Assembly: GCF_020882245.1 (NCBI RefSeq)
Contig: NC_083599.1
Coordinates: 42,682,748 to 42,746,747 of the forward strand
Source: Rhopalosiphum padi
Taxonomy: Eukaryota; Arthropoda; Insecta; Hemiptera; Aphididae
Reading direction: 5' to 3'
DNA length: 64,000 bases
The notes under the pieces are model-generated. The model had not been told where the DNA came from and ran no database searches. It saw nothing but the letters and a program-made list of their open reading frames with translations. Positions 1 to 11,382 of this stretch are shown piece by piece. The position numbers were made by a program, and so were the translations under genes. Numbering within the stretch: position 1 is the stretch's first letter; each line of letters begins with the position of its first letter.

Positions 1-1369
1 TTATAACTAATTATATAATGAACTGTTTTAGAAGTTGTAGTAAAGGTGTTATTAATTTATAGTGACTCAATCGACAGCTGCAAATATAGAGCAAAGCAAT
101 ACTTAGTACTTGCCTTCAGTCTTATTTTTATTTTTTATTTTTTATTATTTTATTAATTAGAAAATATGCAGGCTAATAAAGGTTATCTCCACGGTGTAGA
201 AACGTATACATATTAAATGTTTTCAGCTTATCTCGTTGTTACGTAAGTAGTAAGTCATTGTTAAAAATTTATTAAATTTGGATTTTAATGGTAAGCAATT
301 GAATAATAAAATTATGATTTTGAGAAAAGGAGGTTATTAGGTGCAATAAAAATATTAAATTTAAAAAAAACACGTTTTAATAAAACAATACGTTTCTTAG
401 CTATACTCTGCTCTGCAGCATCAAACAAATATATTTTAAATTTTAAATTTTAAGTGAACAAATAATCAAAAATATTATATAGTAATTTCCCGTTACAACG
501 AATACCAATACAACGAAAAATCCCGTTCTAACGAAAGCCAAAGAACTCATAGAAGTCCCCTGCCGAAAAGCAGGGCTTATAAAGAGCTTATTCTAATTTT
601 CGTTACAACGAAATTTGCGTTATAACGAAAAAAAATTCGATCCCCTGGAGTTCGTTGTAACGGGATTTTACTGTATTATATAAATGTACGCAGAATTCAT
701 GAAATTTTTATTCAAACATATTCCATACATATTTTATAACATGTTATATGTGTACCTATTTCTCTTTTATACTTCTTATCAATCTATTATTATGATCATT
801 AACCAGCTGCTGATTTAATTCAAGTACATTATATTTTGTTAAATAATTAGGTATTGCCTGTTTTTATTAAAAAAAAAAAATTGTTATTATTATTAAACAT
901 AAAACCAAGCAAAAAAAAATATTTACATAATTTTTTACAATAACTATATTGGAATAAGTTGAACACATTTTTCGTAATTATTCAAATAAACTCGAACAGC
1001 TTTACTGAAAATACGTAATCGATAAAATATGATTCTTCATCACAACAAAATAATATTATATTTAGGTACCTTCTGCCTGTGGTTTATTATTGAATTTAAA
1101 TTTAAAACATTTTGTTCGACCTATCCATAACAGTGATCTACATAATAACAAGGTAGGTGCGCGTATACTTCGAATCTATAATATACTACCATTGATTTTA
1201 TTGATTTTAATATAATATAATATTATTATTAATTATCAATGATAGGTACTACCTATAAATCAAATCCCAGTTTTCAAACTTGGTTACACAGTTTTAATTA
1301 AATTCAATTAGTGTGAATTTTGGAAATAAAATTGAAAATGATTGTCAATCACAAATTCACAAGTATAGA
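1..1369. other. AT-rich intergenic DNA, no gene seen
   Basis: This stretch is very AT-rich and has no reading frame with coding character on either strand. The only structure recognised is the terminal-inverted-repeat element at 480-673. The copy A segmental duplication begins at about 1370. No homology to copies B or C was seen upstream of that point. Confidence 0.6.
480..673. mobile_element. Pogo/Tigger-like MITE flanked by TA
   Basis: The two ends are inverted versions of (c)agtaaatcccgttacaacg. The left end begins agtaatttcccgttacaac and the right end is cgttgtaacgggattttactg, and TA dinucleotides flank both sides. Further gttataacg and gttgtaacg words repeat inside. Truncated relatives that share the right-hand two thirds lie at about 24890-25003, 27490-27615 and 54865-54975. 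A TA target and a CAGTA start suit the Tc1/mariner-pogo superfamily. There is no coding sequence inside. Confidence 0.65.
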
Positions 1370-2618
1370 TTACTTCGAAATTAAATGTGATTACAGAATG
1401 TAAGTAGTAGGTATGTCTACATTTTTATTTTACACCTGTTTAATAAGACAGCAGATAGTAAAATCGATCACTTTCGATTTATTTCAGAAAAGTCATTGGA
1501 ATGTGTGTTCTTATATTGTAAATGGAAAAAATACAATACGAATTGTGGGTGGAGTAACACAATACAGGCAGGCTTAGCATTGTAACATGAACATTGTGAC
1601 CCTTTTTAACTGACAATAACCTCCCCATCGTCTTATAATATACTGTAGTTGTACACGAAAAAATGTGTATGTACAGTTGTTGTATTAAATCTATTGAATC
1701 CCAAAACAATTAATCATGACAGGCGATGGGTTGGTCGTCGGCGACGTAGGCATCGGATGGCATATATAGTTCGTACATAATGACGATTTCTGCAGCCGAT
1801 CATAGCCATATAACTTAAAAATTCGTAGATTGAATTCAGCACGGCCAACCTTCGTTAAAATTATAAACTACAAAATAAAATAATATTTACAATGTACTAT
1901 GCTCTGCACATCATGTTTATTATAGTTAACATAATAACATCCGACAGTGACAGTAGCAAAAATATCAATTGTAAATTAATAAGTTCCCTAATTTAAGTTC
2001 TTATAAAAGAGCAAATTACTTTATTATATTATATTATTGAAATGTATTGTCTGGCTAACAAAGAAAACGAAAGAACTTCAATTAAGTATCAAACGATAAT
2101 TGTGATAAGAATTTCAGAAATTGTATAAAAACGAATAACATACGCGCAATCAAAATGTGAATATTTATTTATTTAATGAGATATTAAATAAATAAATGAT
2201 TAAATAATTGATTTGTTGAAATTGAGACCATATACCATACTGTAGGGGTGGTAAAATTGTAGCATATTATGCAATACGACATGCAGCAATTTATTGTGTT
2301 TGTCTTAGCTACGCGTGTTGTCACACTTCAAAGCCATGTTTTAATGTAACTATATAATTTTAACTGAAAATCGGCAATATTTATTTTGCTATTTACAAAT
2401 CTAATACAAAGTTCTTTCTATCTTTTTTCTTTTGTCGTAGTTTGTCCAAGTTTAGTAGTTAGGTTATTGTTTTCTCCAACCTCATAAATTATTTTTTTTA
2501 TTAAATGTGATGGGCTCACCGAACACATGATATATTATATAGATTATAGGTGTATATTACCTTATATTGTTATATTATTAATGGTGTACACTCATTACTA
2601 CACCTTCATAGCGCTTAA

Positions 2619-3344
2619 ACCATAATCAATATTATATTATTATAGAATTTTATTTTTAGATCTTAAGTAGAGTGATAAATGTATTGATTTTACAATGATG
2701 TGTGCGCTTATATCTATGTATCATCATTCATCAGTATTTGAACCATAATCTATAGGGCTCGGAAGTTGTTGTATTTGCGTGTTTAGATTTATTGCTAAGT
2801 GAGCTAGAAATTCGTTCTAAGACACTACAAAAAACACATCAGAAGTTTATAGTGCATATTTTTGCATATTTAGTGATTTATAGATTTTAAAGCATATTTT
2901 ATAATTTATAAAGATTTAGTATGAACATTTGTAAATAAAAAAATAAATACATTAATATTGAGAGATATTATTAGATATTCTTGTATAGTATTTTTTTTTA
3001 TTATTATTTTTTTTTTAAATTATGATTAAAAATTAAAAATCAGAATTATTTTTATTGTTTTGCTTTTCCCTTGTTTATAATATTTTATAAAATATTTCTG
3101 CCAATAATAATTTTGCGTAAAAAAAAAAATATAAGTTCATATTTTTAGAGCATATTTGTACTTTTTTAAGCACATAAGTGCATGCATATTTAGTACTTTT
3201 TAAGTGCATTAAGTTCTGAGCCCTAATAATCAATATTATATTATTATAGAATTTCATTTTTAGATCTTAAGTGGGGTGATAAATGTATTGATTTTACAAT
3301 GATGTGTGCGCTTTTGTCTATGTATCATCAGTATTTGAAGCAGT
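2619..3344. repeat. Direct ~125-base duplication split by an element
   Basis: The sequence from ataatcaatatt to cagtatttgaa occurs at about 2622-2742 and again at about 3226-3340. The two copies flank the element at 2753-3225. Copy C (about 59148-59275) has only one copy. Copy A therefore gained a partial tandem duplication, and the element sits at its junction. Confidence 0.7.
2753..3225. mobile_element. hAT-like MITE, TIR tagggctc
   Basis: The left end is tagggctcggaagtt and the inverse of the right end is tagggctcagaactt. The flanks are ataatcta on the left and ataatcaa on the right, a near-perfect 8-base duplication. The interior is AT-rich and non-coding, with repeated words around gcatattt and aagtgca. 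The 8-base duplication suits hAT or a related superfamily. The length is 473 bases. Confidence 0.7.
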
Positions 3345-3656
3345 TACAAATTTCCTGCACTTTTTTTAATAATTTTTAAAGTTTTGCCGAATATTTATAT
3401 ATTTTGTATTTAATTTTTCGTCGTCCGGTCTTAGGTAGGTATTTTATAATATTGAACGTTTTTCTTTTTTTTAAAGAGTGTGAATGTATACGCTCGTCGT
3501 TAAGCCAACTGTAATAAACTAAGCGGCTGTCGGCTAACGTATAGGTATGTATAATATTATTAATTATATAAAAAGAAACAACTATCCATTTAATAATAAA
3601 ATTACATCAACTTTATGTAGGCGTCGTTTTATTTTTTGACTCACTCGCAGGCGCGC

Positions 3657-3678
3657 GCGCACACACACACACACACAC
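3657..3678. repeat. GC/CA dinucleotide microsatellite
   Basis: A short run of gcgcgc followed by cacaca. An equivalent tract lies in copy C at about 60559-60582 with a different length. Confidence 0.9.
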
Positions 3679-4152
3679 GTAAAACATGTGCCGTTGAAAT
3701 GCTTTGTAGTGGCATCCCGACCTAGCATTTAAAAAACATATTATCTTATGATGCATATACGGTTCTAAATGTGTCGTCGTAAACAGGTTATAGGTTTTGA
3801 GATTTTTCTTTATTTTTAAAAATATTTCGAGTCTATGTGTACGCATGGTTGTATCCGCTATGATGCGATAATGAAAGCAGAAAGACAATAAAATATGTCT
3901 GCAGCAGCAGTAAGCATAAACACACAACAAGTATAGACAATTTAGGAAGGTGACGCCGCTACATTATCCCTTGTAGTCAGACCCGACATCAAGGCGTCAA
4001 TCCACTACATGAATACATTATATTATTTATAGGTACTTAACTATATATTCATTGTCCGTCTGTCCGTGTGTGTGTACCTATATATAGTATATGATAAAAT
4101 CGTTCGGCGTCTTCCATTCGGTTCATTCGGACAGGCTATTTCGGGCCTACAC

Positions 4153-4155
<3 letters not shown>

Positions 4156-4207
<52 letters not shown>
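4156..4207. repeat. (CA)n microsatellite
   Basis: An uninterrupted run of about 26 CA units. The equivalent position in copy C (about 61055-61070) has only a few units, so the locus has expanded or contracted since the duplication. Open frames across it on both strands are artefacts of the repeat. Confidence 0.95.
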
Positions 4208-4209
<2 letters not shown>

Positions 4210-6354
4210 AGCATTGTTAACGGACCGATGACTATCGTCGTAGTGTTTTGAAATAAATTAAACACACACGCTTACCTACAACATCTCGAATGTTATCCGG
4301 GTACATGGTGAAAGGGCGGCGTCGGCTAGAGGACCGAAGAAATGTTACACGTGTCACGTACTCAAGCACACACAGCAGACGCTCGTTCGGTACGCATAAA
4401 GTTGTATTTTATATATTTTGTACCATAACACGTAATACAATAATATTATTGTTTATCTTAGTATATACGCATATAATATTACGGGTACGTTGAAAGTGAC
4501 GTATTAATGAACAGAGAGAAAACGAGGTCCAAGAATTCGTCGGTATTTATTATACAATAATAATAGTAATAATAATAAATATTCATAGGCCATAGTATCC
4601 TCTTCCTTTTCATACTCTGCCAGTATTACTCGCCGTCAAGTCGGGTTTAATGTTTTGTGGAGTTCCTGTTTGTTTACGCGCGCGCGTGTGTTTGCGTGAA
4701 TGTGTATGTGTGTGCATAAGGTATTTAATATTCGTGTGGATGCAACAGGACGGCATAAATTATAATAATATATAAGACGAAAATCGTGAGCGCGCATCAA
4801 ATTATATATTATATATTATTATGTATATATCGTATAACAAGCGGGTATAAAATAATATATATTATTAAGTTACACGTTATGTATTTTACCCCGCCGCCGG
4901 CTATAGCCTGAATCCAACATTCATTTCCATCACTAGCTATCCCTCTTCCTCTTCAACCTCCCCCGTATCGTTATTCTTCTTAATTTTCTTCTTTATCGTC
5001 GTTTACATTTTTCCCGCTCGTCTGCTTTGTCCCGAACACACACAACAAAAACACCATAGAGTCGGGTCAAGGCCGAGTATATAATGTATTTTATGTTTGA
5101 AATAGGTATAACGATAAATCGGTACCGAATAATCCCATTAGTGCCAGCCCACCCAGCATCCTAAAAGCCGGTTATCAATGTCAGAAGAGTTCAAAACTTA
5201 GGGTGAATAAAAAAATGCGTTTCAAAACGCAGCGGTGACCAAACCCAAACAACAACAACGACAAAGACGACGGCCATAATGTATTATTAGTTATTACTAT
5301 TACTATTATACGTATTAGAAAGGAAGATTGATAATTTAATGCCCATACGTTGAGCCCCACGTCGCGTATATTTAATTTGATCTCATCAAATTCGTTGTAA
5401 TATCGAAATTGAAAAAGAAAGTACCTATGCGTTCGATAATGTATTATGACGGTGGTTTTATAATAATGGGGTATGAATTTATAACATTATATTATCATAC
5501 CACAGAGGAGGAGTACCGGGAATATTAGTATTGTGGCCGCACACACATTTTGTATTATAGACGCTTACAACAAAGACGATGATGATGGCGATAAAAAAAA
5601 AAAAAGGATTTAATCCAGCAATCTCGTATACTCAGCGTCTGATGCACATTAATTCAGCATTAAAATGTATTATTATCGTGTCTTCTTAATCGCTTTTTCC
5701 CGTCGTCAGATCATATTTATTTTTATGACCAAAAACACAATAAATGGCTTAAATCAAAATTAGTTTTATATAATTTATAAAATTCAAGTGAATCAACTAT
5801 AATAATATTGATTATACTATTTATACTCCATATTTCACGTTTAAATAACACGGATTACGAGTAATTTAAGTGTACGAGCACTACGAGTACCCAATAAAAA
5901 CTATTAGTTCACGTAAGTTGAGTCTGAGAGAATCAATTATTCGGCAATACCGCAGATACCGTAGAGACGCTGTTTTAGTATTAAACCATTTGGTGACTTA
6001 TGATAAAAATTAATGTAATAATAGAGTAAAAAAATCTAATTATTTAAATATTATTATATTTTCAGATAACACTGTGTAATATATTTTTGTTTTTTATATT
6101 AAAAAAAAGTACTATGAATATATTTATGGAATAAAATTGAAGTACTGCTATAGGTATATCTATAAACAATAAATAATAGTAATAATAGTTAGTTAAAACT
6201 GATAATCATTTATTTGAATTTTAACTTTTAAAAGCTAGTTAATTTTTCAAAAGTTTGAGTTATTGTAATTAAAAAAAAAATTGGTAAGTAAATTGTTTTC
6301 TTTGTATACGGTGGTTTTATAATATTTCGATATACAATGAATATACTATATACA

Positions 6355-6430
6355 TATATAATATGTATGTATGTGTATGACGTATGTATGTATGGCGTAT
6401 ACATGTATGTACGTATGTATGTATGTATTC
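6355..6430. repeat. (TATG)n-rich microsatellite
   Basis: Repeated tatgtatg units interrupted by gtgtatgacg and cgtatacatg variants. The tract is impure. Confidence 0.8.
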
Positions 6431-6956
6431 ACTCGTATATGTGTTGTAGTCAAGCTAGTAAAGACAATATATAATGTTTAGATAGTATTTAATTAACTTT
6501 TTATATTTTTGAAATATAACGCAAGAAATATTAAACAATATTTCTAAAAAAATGTATAATTTTACTATTTGACAAGCGCTTCTATGTGCAATAAAGTAAA
6601 TGGATTTTTTTCTCTTAAGTATATAAAAATTATTTAAGACATTCAATGTCACAAGAGTATTTAGAAAGTTTAATGTGAATGAGTATTTAAAAAGAAATGT
6701 TAACTAAAATTAACCCTAATGATATTTATTGATACGGTGGCTGCATAAAGTGGTGTATTAAAAAAAATTAATGTATTAATAATTATGATTATATAGATTT
6801 TTATTAAAATAAAATAATATTAGAGTAAGAATTATATACTTGTTTTGTAAATGTATTGCGAGCGAATAAGCGATCAAAAAATGTTTGAGCTCTTTTGTTC
6901 TGGGTCCTTGAATTCAATTCCTGGTAATATAAAACAGCCCTATCCGCCCCTGTAAA

Positions 6957-7100
6957 AGGCCGGAGCTATAACGGCGTAATCCGCCGCGTTGTTCGTTGAA
7001 CTAAAAATGCATTGGTTGATTTTTGATTCGATGGAAAACGCCGCGAAATACGAACGCTGCGTTCGAAACGCGGCGAATACGCCGTGTATAGCTTCGGCCT
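6957..7100. mobile_element. Short palindromic MITE
   Basis: The left end is aggccggagctataacggc and the inverse of the right end is aggccgaagctatacacgg. The arms continue with variants of cgta(a/t)tccgccgcg, so most of the 144 bases can fold into one hairpin. It is GC-rich against AT-rich flanks of aaa-type bases. It has no coding capacity. The superfamily is uncertain; PIF/Harbinger is possible. Confidence 0.6.
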
Positions 7101-7981
7101 AAAAATACAAACCACTAAAACCAAGTTTTCATATAATAATATTATGTTAATGATAAATATTTTATTATTATTATTATTTTAAAAAAAAATTAAAAAAAAA
7201 TTTGAAAACCACTAGAAACCTCAAAAAAAAAAAAAAATGTTAAGTGAAAAAGTAACACGTATTGCGTTCGGGACGCAATTCGTTTAGAAAGGTTTGTCTA
7301 CCTGTTTTGGTATGCAATTCGTGTGCACTGAAAGTAAGGGTATGTAATTTGCATCTCCCACAGGTAGCCGAAAATAGAATTTGTAATTTGCACCAAAATG
7401 ATTATTTATTTGTTTGGTTATTGATTATTCCATTATGCATTTCTTTTTTTAAACCTTACTCAGTGTCTACATCGTTTTTGAAGATTTCTTTTAATTTAAT
7501 CTATACATTATAAAGTATTTAAACTTGACATTTAATACAAGCCGATACCCTTGTATTAATTAATACTCATAGAGTCATAAATTATGCAATCTATAAATAT
7601 TTAAAACGTTATTATTTTTATACCTTAAAATAATGAAACTATCCTCATAAGCAGTGAAAACTAAACTCAAATATAAACATGTACTTAGGAAACATGGCTT
7701 TGATCAAAATTTTTCATTTGCACGCCAAAATTATCCCGTCTCAATATTATTTATGTTTAACTATATGTAAAAAAAACATCAATCAGTTTTAAAGCTTCAC
7801 TATACTATTTACCAACACTGTCCACTATGTATGATTTACAAGTGCAGACCTCTTCGACGTGTTCCAACATAACACTCACGACTCGTATAGCCGTATGCCG
7901 TCAAATCCAATCTGCAGACACTGCTCATTTTAATATTTCAAATTTTCGCGGGTTTATTCAATCAATACACACATTAATTTG

Positions 7982-8752
7982 CAGTGGCGGCTCGTGGGTG
8001 CTGGTGATGGGGGTGCGGCTTTAAATATAATACATGCCTCTAGTCATAGATATAACAAATTCAAATTAAATATAATTAAAATAATAAAATGAAACACAAT
8101 ACACATTATCATAAGCCTTATTATTTTATTCATCAAATCATTCAAATCTTTATAGTATATTAATATATAATTTAAAAATAACTAATTTATGTACATTTAT
8201 TGTACACGCATGTACAATGACACGATTACCATTTATAAGACTTCGTTTATTGTTTATTATAATATAGATGATAATATATTATTATATTATTAATGTGTTT
8301 AAAATAATAAAAATGTTTAAAGATAATAATCGACAATAACAATAGCGATTAGCAACTGACAACGACGAGCGTATACAGTTAATTTTAAAAATAAACACTA
8401 ATATTTTACTGTATGGACGACGCTGCCGGTCGTCCAGACCCCGCAATAAGATCGCAGCTTAAACGTACCCGCACGAACACGATTGCAATGCCATCGGCTA
8501 TAATGTACGTATTCAGAATTACGTCCAGACACTGCTCGTGTGTCCATGCGTATCCATATGCTCCTGGTATCTGAGGGAAACAAATTTAATGTTCGCATAC
8601 GACAAAATATATTAGGAATTTTAAAATTGCAGTCTTAATAAAAATAATTTTTTTAAAAATAGAGAATTAAAAAAATTAATTAATTTTCTTCTTTGAATTA
8701 ATTTTAGTAGGGGGTGCGATCGTCCCGTCGTCCAAGCCACGAGCCGCCACTG
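7982..8752. mobile_element. hAT-type non-autonomous element
   Basis: Both ends carry the same perfect 16-base inverted repeat cagtggcggctcgtgg. The element is flanked by a perfect 8-base duplication, ttaatttg, at 7974-7981 and 8753-8760. Copy B has the uninterrupted empty site at 41143-41150, so insertion followed the duplication. The TIR and 8-base duplication are diagnostic of hAT. No transposase frame was recognised in the 771 bases. Confidence 0.92.
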
Positions 8753-9374
8753 TTAATTTGTCCTGCGGCGGCGGCAATACTGAGCATATAAAAAAAAATG
8801 GTATTTCGCATTCCAAACTCCCCCGATTGTTAATGCGTCAACTATACCTACCTTATGCTATAAATGTGAACCTACGTATCGTTCATGTACCACGAGCTTG
8901 TTGAACTAGTTCTATAGACTATATTAATATGTATATAAATCAGTCGCAAACGAATATATTATATTATATAATATAGTCTTAGACCATTGTCCCTTTCGTC
9001 GACGATTGGTTTATAGATTTTTTAATCGAGAAAACGGTTTTTTCCTCGTCAAACATAATTATAGGTAGTGTAATAATAATAACAAAGCATGTATAGGTAC
9101 GTGAGTCATGTGGTGGTGCGATGTTGTCAAAACCCCGTCGGTGCCAGTGGGAGACGACGGTGATTGGGCACACGCGAGCACCGCCACCGTCGCTGCATCC
9201 ACATCAACCCCCCACCAAGGGTCCCACTAGTTTTTCTGGTTCTGCGCTCAAGGAACGATTCACCGACCGAGTCCAAAATCATTATGCACTATTCAGCCAC
9301 CAGTTGCCGTATGTCCCTCTACCGCAGACCACAGATCATCAGACCACCGCAGTCATAGTGGCGATTAACAACAA

Positions 9375-9551
9375 CCGTCACACCAGTACTTGGGTGCGAA
9401 CGTTTCGTTTACGAATTTATAGTCGATAATAAATATAAAAAGTGGTATAAGTAGTGCGAGTGTTAATATCGATCTCTAACTCAAACCGGTTCACGTCAAT
9501 CCGATATATTCATCAACGGCCGAGTCATCAGACCGTTTTTTTTTTATTGGG
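9375..9551 (+). promoter_or_regulatory. Putative promoter and 5' UTR exon of LRR gene A
   Basis: A tataaaa box lies at 9434-9440, upstream of a stretch ending in attggg|gtaagt, a strong donor at about 9551. The LRR start-codon exon is preceded by an acceptor, tttttcag at 11348-11355. These two sites imply an intron in the 5' UTR. Copy B retains the donor (about 41829) and acceptor, but bases equivalent to 9375-9471, including the TATA box, are absent. The transcription start is not visible from sequence alone. Confidence 0.4.
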
Positions 9552-9898
9552 GTAAGTCTATTCTTGTACATGTTCTGCACTTACTGGCTAATTACTACCT
9601 AAACACATAATAACACATAACATATACGACGATTGCGATGCAAGTCGGTGGTGGCAGCGACTGCGGCGGCGATCTCGTCTGATTTAATTAGATATAAAAC
9701 AAATATAATAAGTGCAAATGAAAAATAAAAAACAATTTTGAGCGTATACGTGCCATGGAGATCTAAGTGAAATCGAAAATGTTTTTTTATGCACACTGGT
9801 TTTTGGAATTCACGTATATAACCCATCTATTACTACCTATATCGGCTATATCATATTAATATCTTTATGCTACCACCACACACACACACGCGCGAACG

Positions 9899-10995
9899 TG
9901 ACGTCGTGTGTCGTGAAATTTATTCGCCAACTAGAAAATTGTTTTTATTATTATTATTTATTATATATATATGTATACGCGATACGCCGATACGCGTACA
10001 TAAGTTATATACTAACATGTGTGTGTATTTGTGCATATATATACTATATATACATATCGTGTATGTACATGTATACTTGTATATACTTGTTGCGCAAGTT
10101 TTTTTTTTATTATTATTATTATTTCAAATGGATGTAATTTAAATTTATCGTAAATTCTGTAAATTTGGTAAATTTAGATAATTCTTGTATATCACCATAG
10201 GGACACCCTCAGGAACTCTTCACTGCCTCTTTCATGAACTTATTATATTATTGTAACGCTTATTTTTATTATTTACTTAATAGTATAAGATTTTCATGGT
10301 ACTATAAATTTAATGAATGACTTTATATAAGTACCTTGTAGTGTATTATAGACTAAGGTATATATTTATATTTTAAGTTATTTTATAAGTACATAAATAT
10401 TAAAAATGTACCAATAAAATAAATTGCAAATTAATGAAGTTAGATTCATTAGGTACCTTACATAATATAACATTAACACCAAAAATCAAAAATCAAAATA
10501 AATTCTAGTTTTAAGTTTTGATTGTCTTTCTCTCTAGTTATACCTATATAAATAGTTAAAATTAAAATTAATTTAATAATAAAAAAAAATGTATTAATAT
10601 CATATAGTTGTAGATATATATTATATATTATGGTAATACACTATCAGTAGTTGTGGGAATATTGAACTTTTACGGTTTAGTTTATATTATCAGCTATTCC
10701 ATTCTACTGATAAGTTATGAATATTCACCACGTTTAATTTGAGGTGTCACATGATAATTTTTTCGGTAAAAAAATATTTACCTGTAAAAAAATAGTTGGT
10801 AAATTTACCGAGCTTACATCTCTAAATTTAATTTCGCCAAAGTCCACAAGATCAGACTACAATAACAAGTTTTAAAATGTGTAGGTACATATTATATTTA
10901 CGGACAGCGGACTTTTAGGATGCGTCTCTATAATATGGTACGTATATTAAATATCAGAACGACTGAAAATGAACTGCTTTATTTCCGTAAATAAA
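9899..10995. other. A-only non-coding stretch in the 5' intron region
   Basis: Copy B joins the equivalents of about 9898 and 10996 directly (around 42183). The stretch is AT-rich with TA-rich and (att)n runs. No gene or clear element ends were seen, so insertion in A cannot be told from deletion in B. Confidence 0.5.
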
Positions 10996-11382
10996 TAAAA
11001 TATATTATTAAAACATGATGGTGCAAGCAGTCACTTTGTACATTGTTTAAACCGCATAACTCGGACACTTTGTACGGTCAGGTAAAATTTTATATTGTAG
11101 AACGCGGACACTTTGTACTATTATATATAGTTATATAAGTGATGGTATAAGTACACTCGCTTAACCTGCAGATTTTCGATAACATTCGTGAATTCATAAC
11201 TCCATAAACAATTTTTTATAATTTGATATGCTTATTTACAATAATTGGAAAAATTTACTAAATTAGAACTTCTAATATTGCTTATACAAATACACATTAA
11301 GTTTTAATCGATTATTTAAACGTCAAGTTTTTAATTTAAATGATTTATTTTTCAGAATTTGAATTGAGAAATTCACCGCGAC

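Larger units (their letters stand above)
1370..4397. repeat. Segmental duplication, copy A left part
   Basis: This block is collinear with 57391-61262 (copy C) apart from insertions. Its first ~520 bases (1370-1888) also match 39977-40494 (copy B). In B the match then jumps directly to the equivalent of position 7320. The copies differ by scattered substitutions and small indels. The block holds no confident gene. It contains a nested element (2753-3225), the empty site of a solo LTR (3480-3484) and CA microsatellites. Confidence 0.85.
4398..7319. other. Non-coding stretch, no copy B equivalent
   Basis: No gene was recognised. The stretch has AT-rich DNA, a (tatg)n microsatellite at about 6355-6430 and a short palindromic element at 6957-7100. 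Copy C homology stops at about 4397. Copy B joins the equivalents of 1888 and 7320 directly. Confidence 0.6.

Noticed and set aside
1479..1709. Minus-strand frame seen in all three copies
   Set aside because: Copy C changes frame within it and the N-terminal part differs, so there is no coding constraint.
4041..4265. Open frames on both strands across the CA repeat
   Set aside because: They are low-complexity translations of the microsatellite and its flanks, and the tract length differs in copy C.
9121..9429. Proline- and histidine-rich plus-strand frame upstream of LRR gene A
   Set aside because: Copy B has a 14-base deletion and a 97-base deletion inside it, so the frame is not kept. It is better read as upstream regulatory or 5' UTR sequence.
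9599..9826. Conserved 75-codon minus-strand frame in the LRR 5' intron region
   Set aside because: It differs from copy B by few residues, but general identity is high there. It has no domain and lies antisense to the LRR gene.
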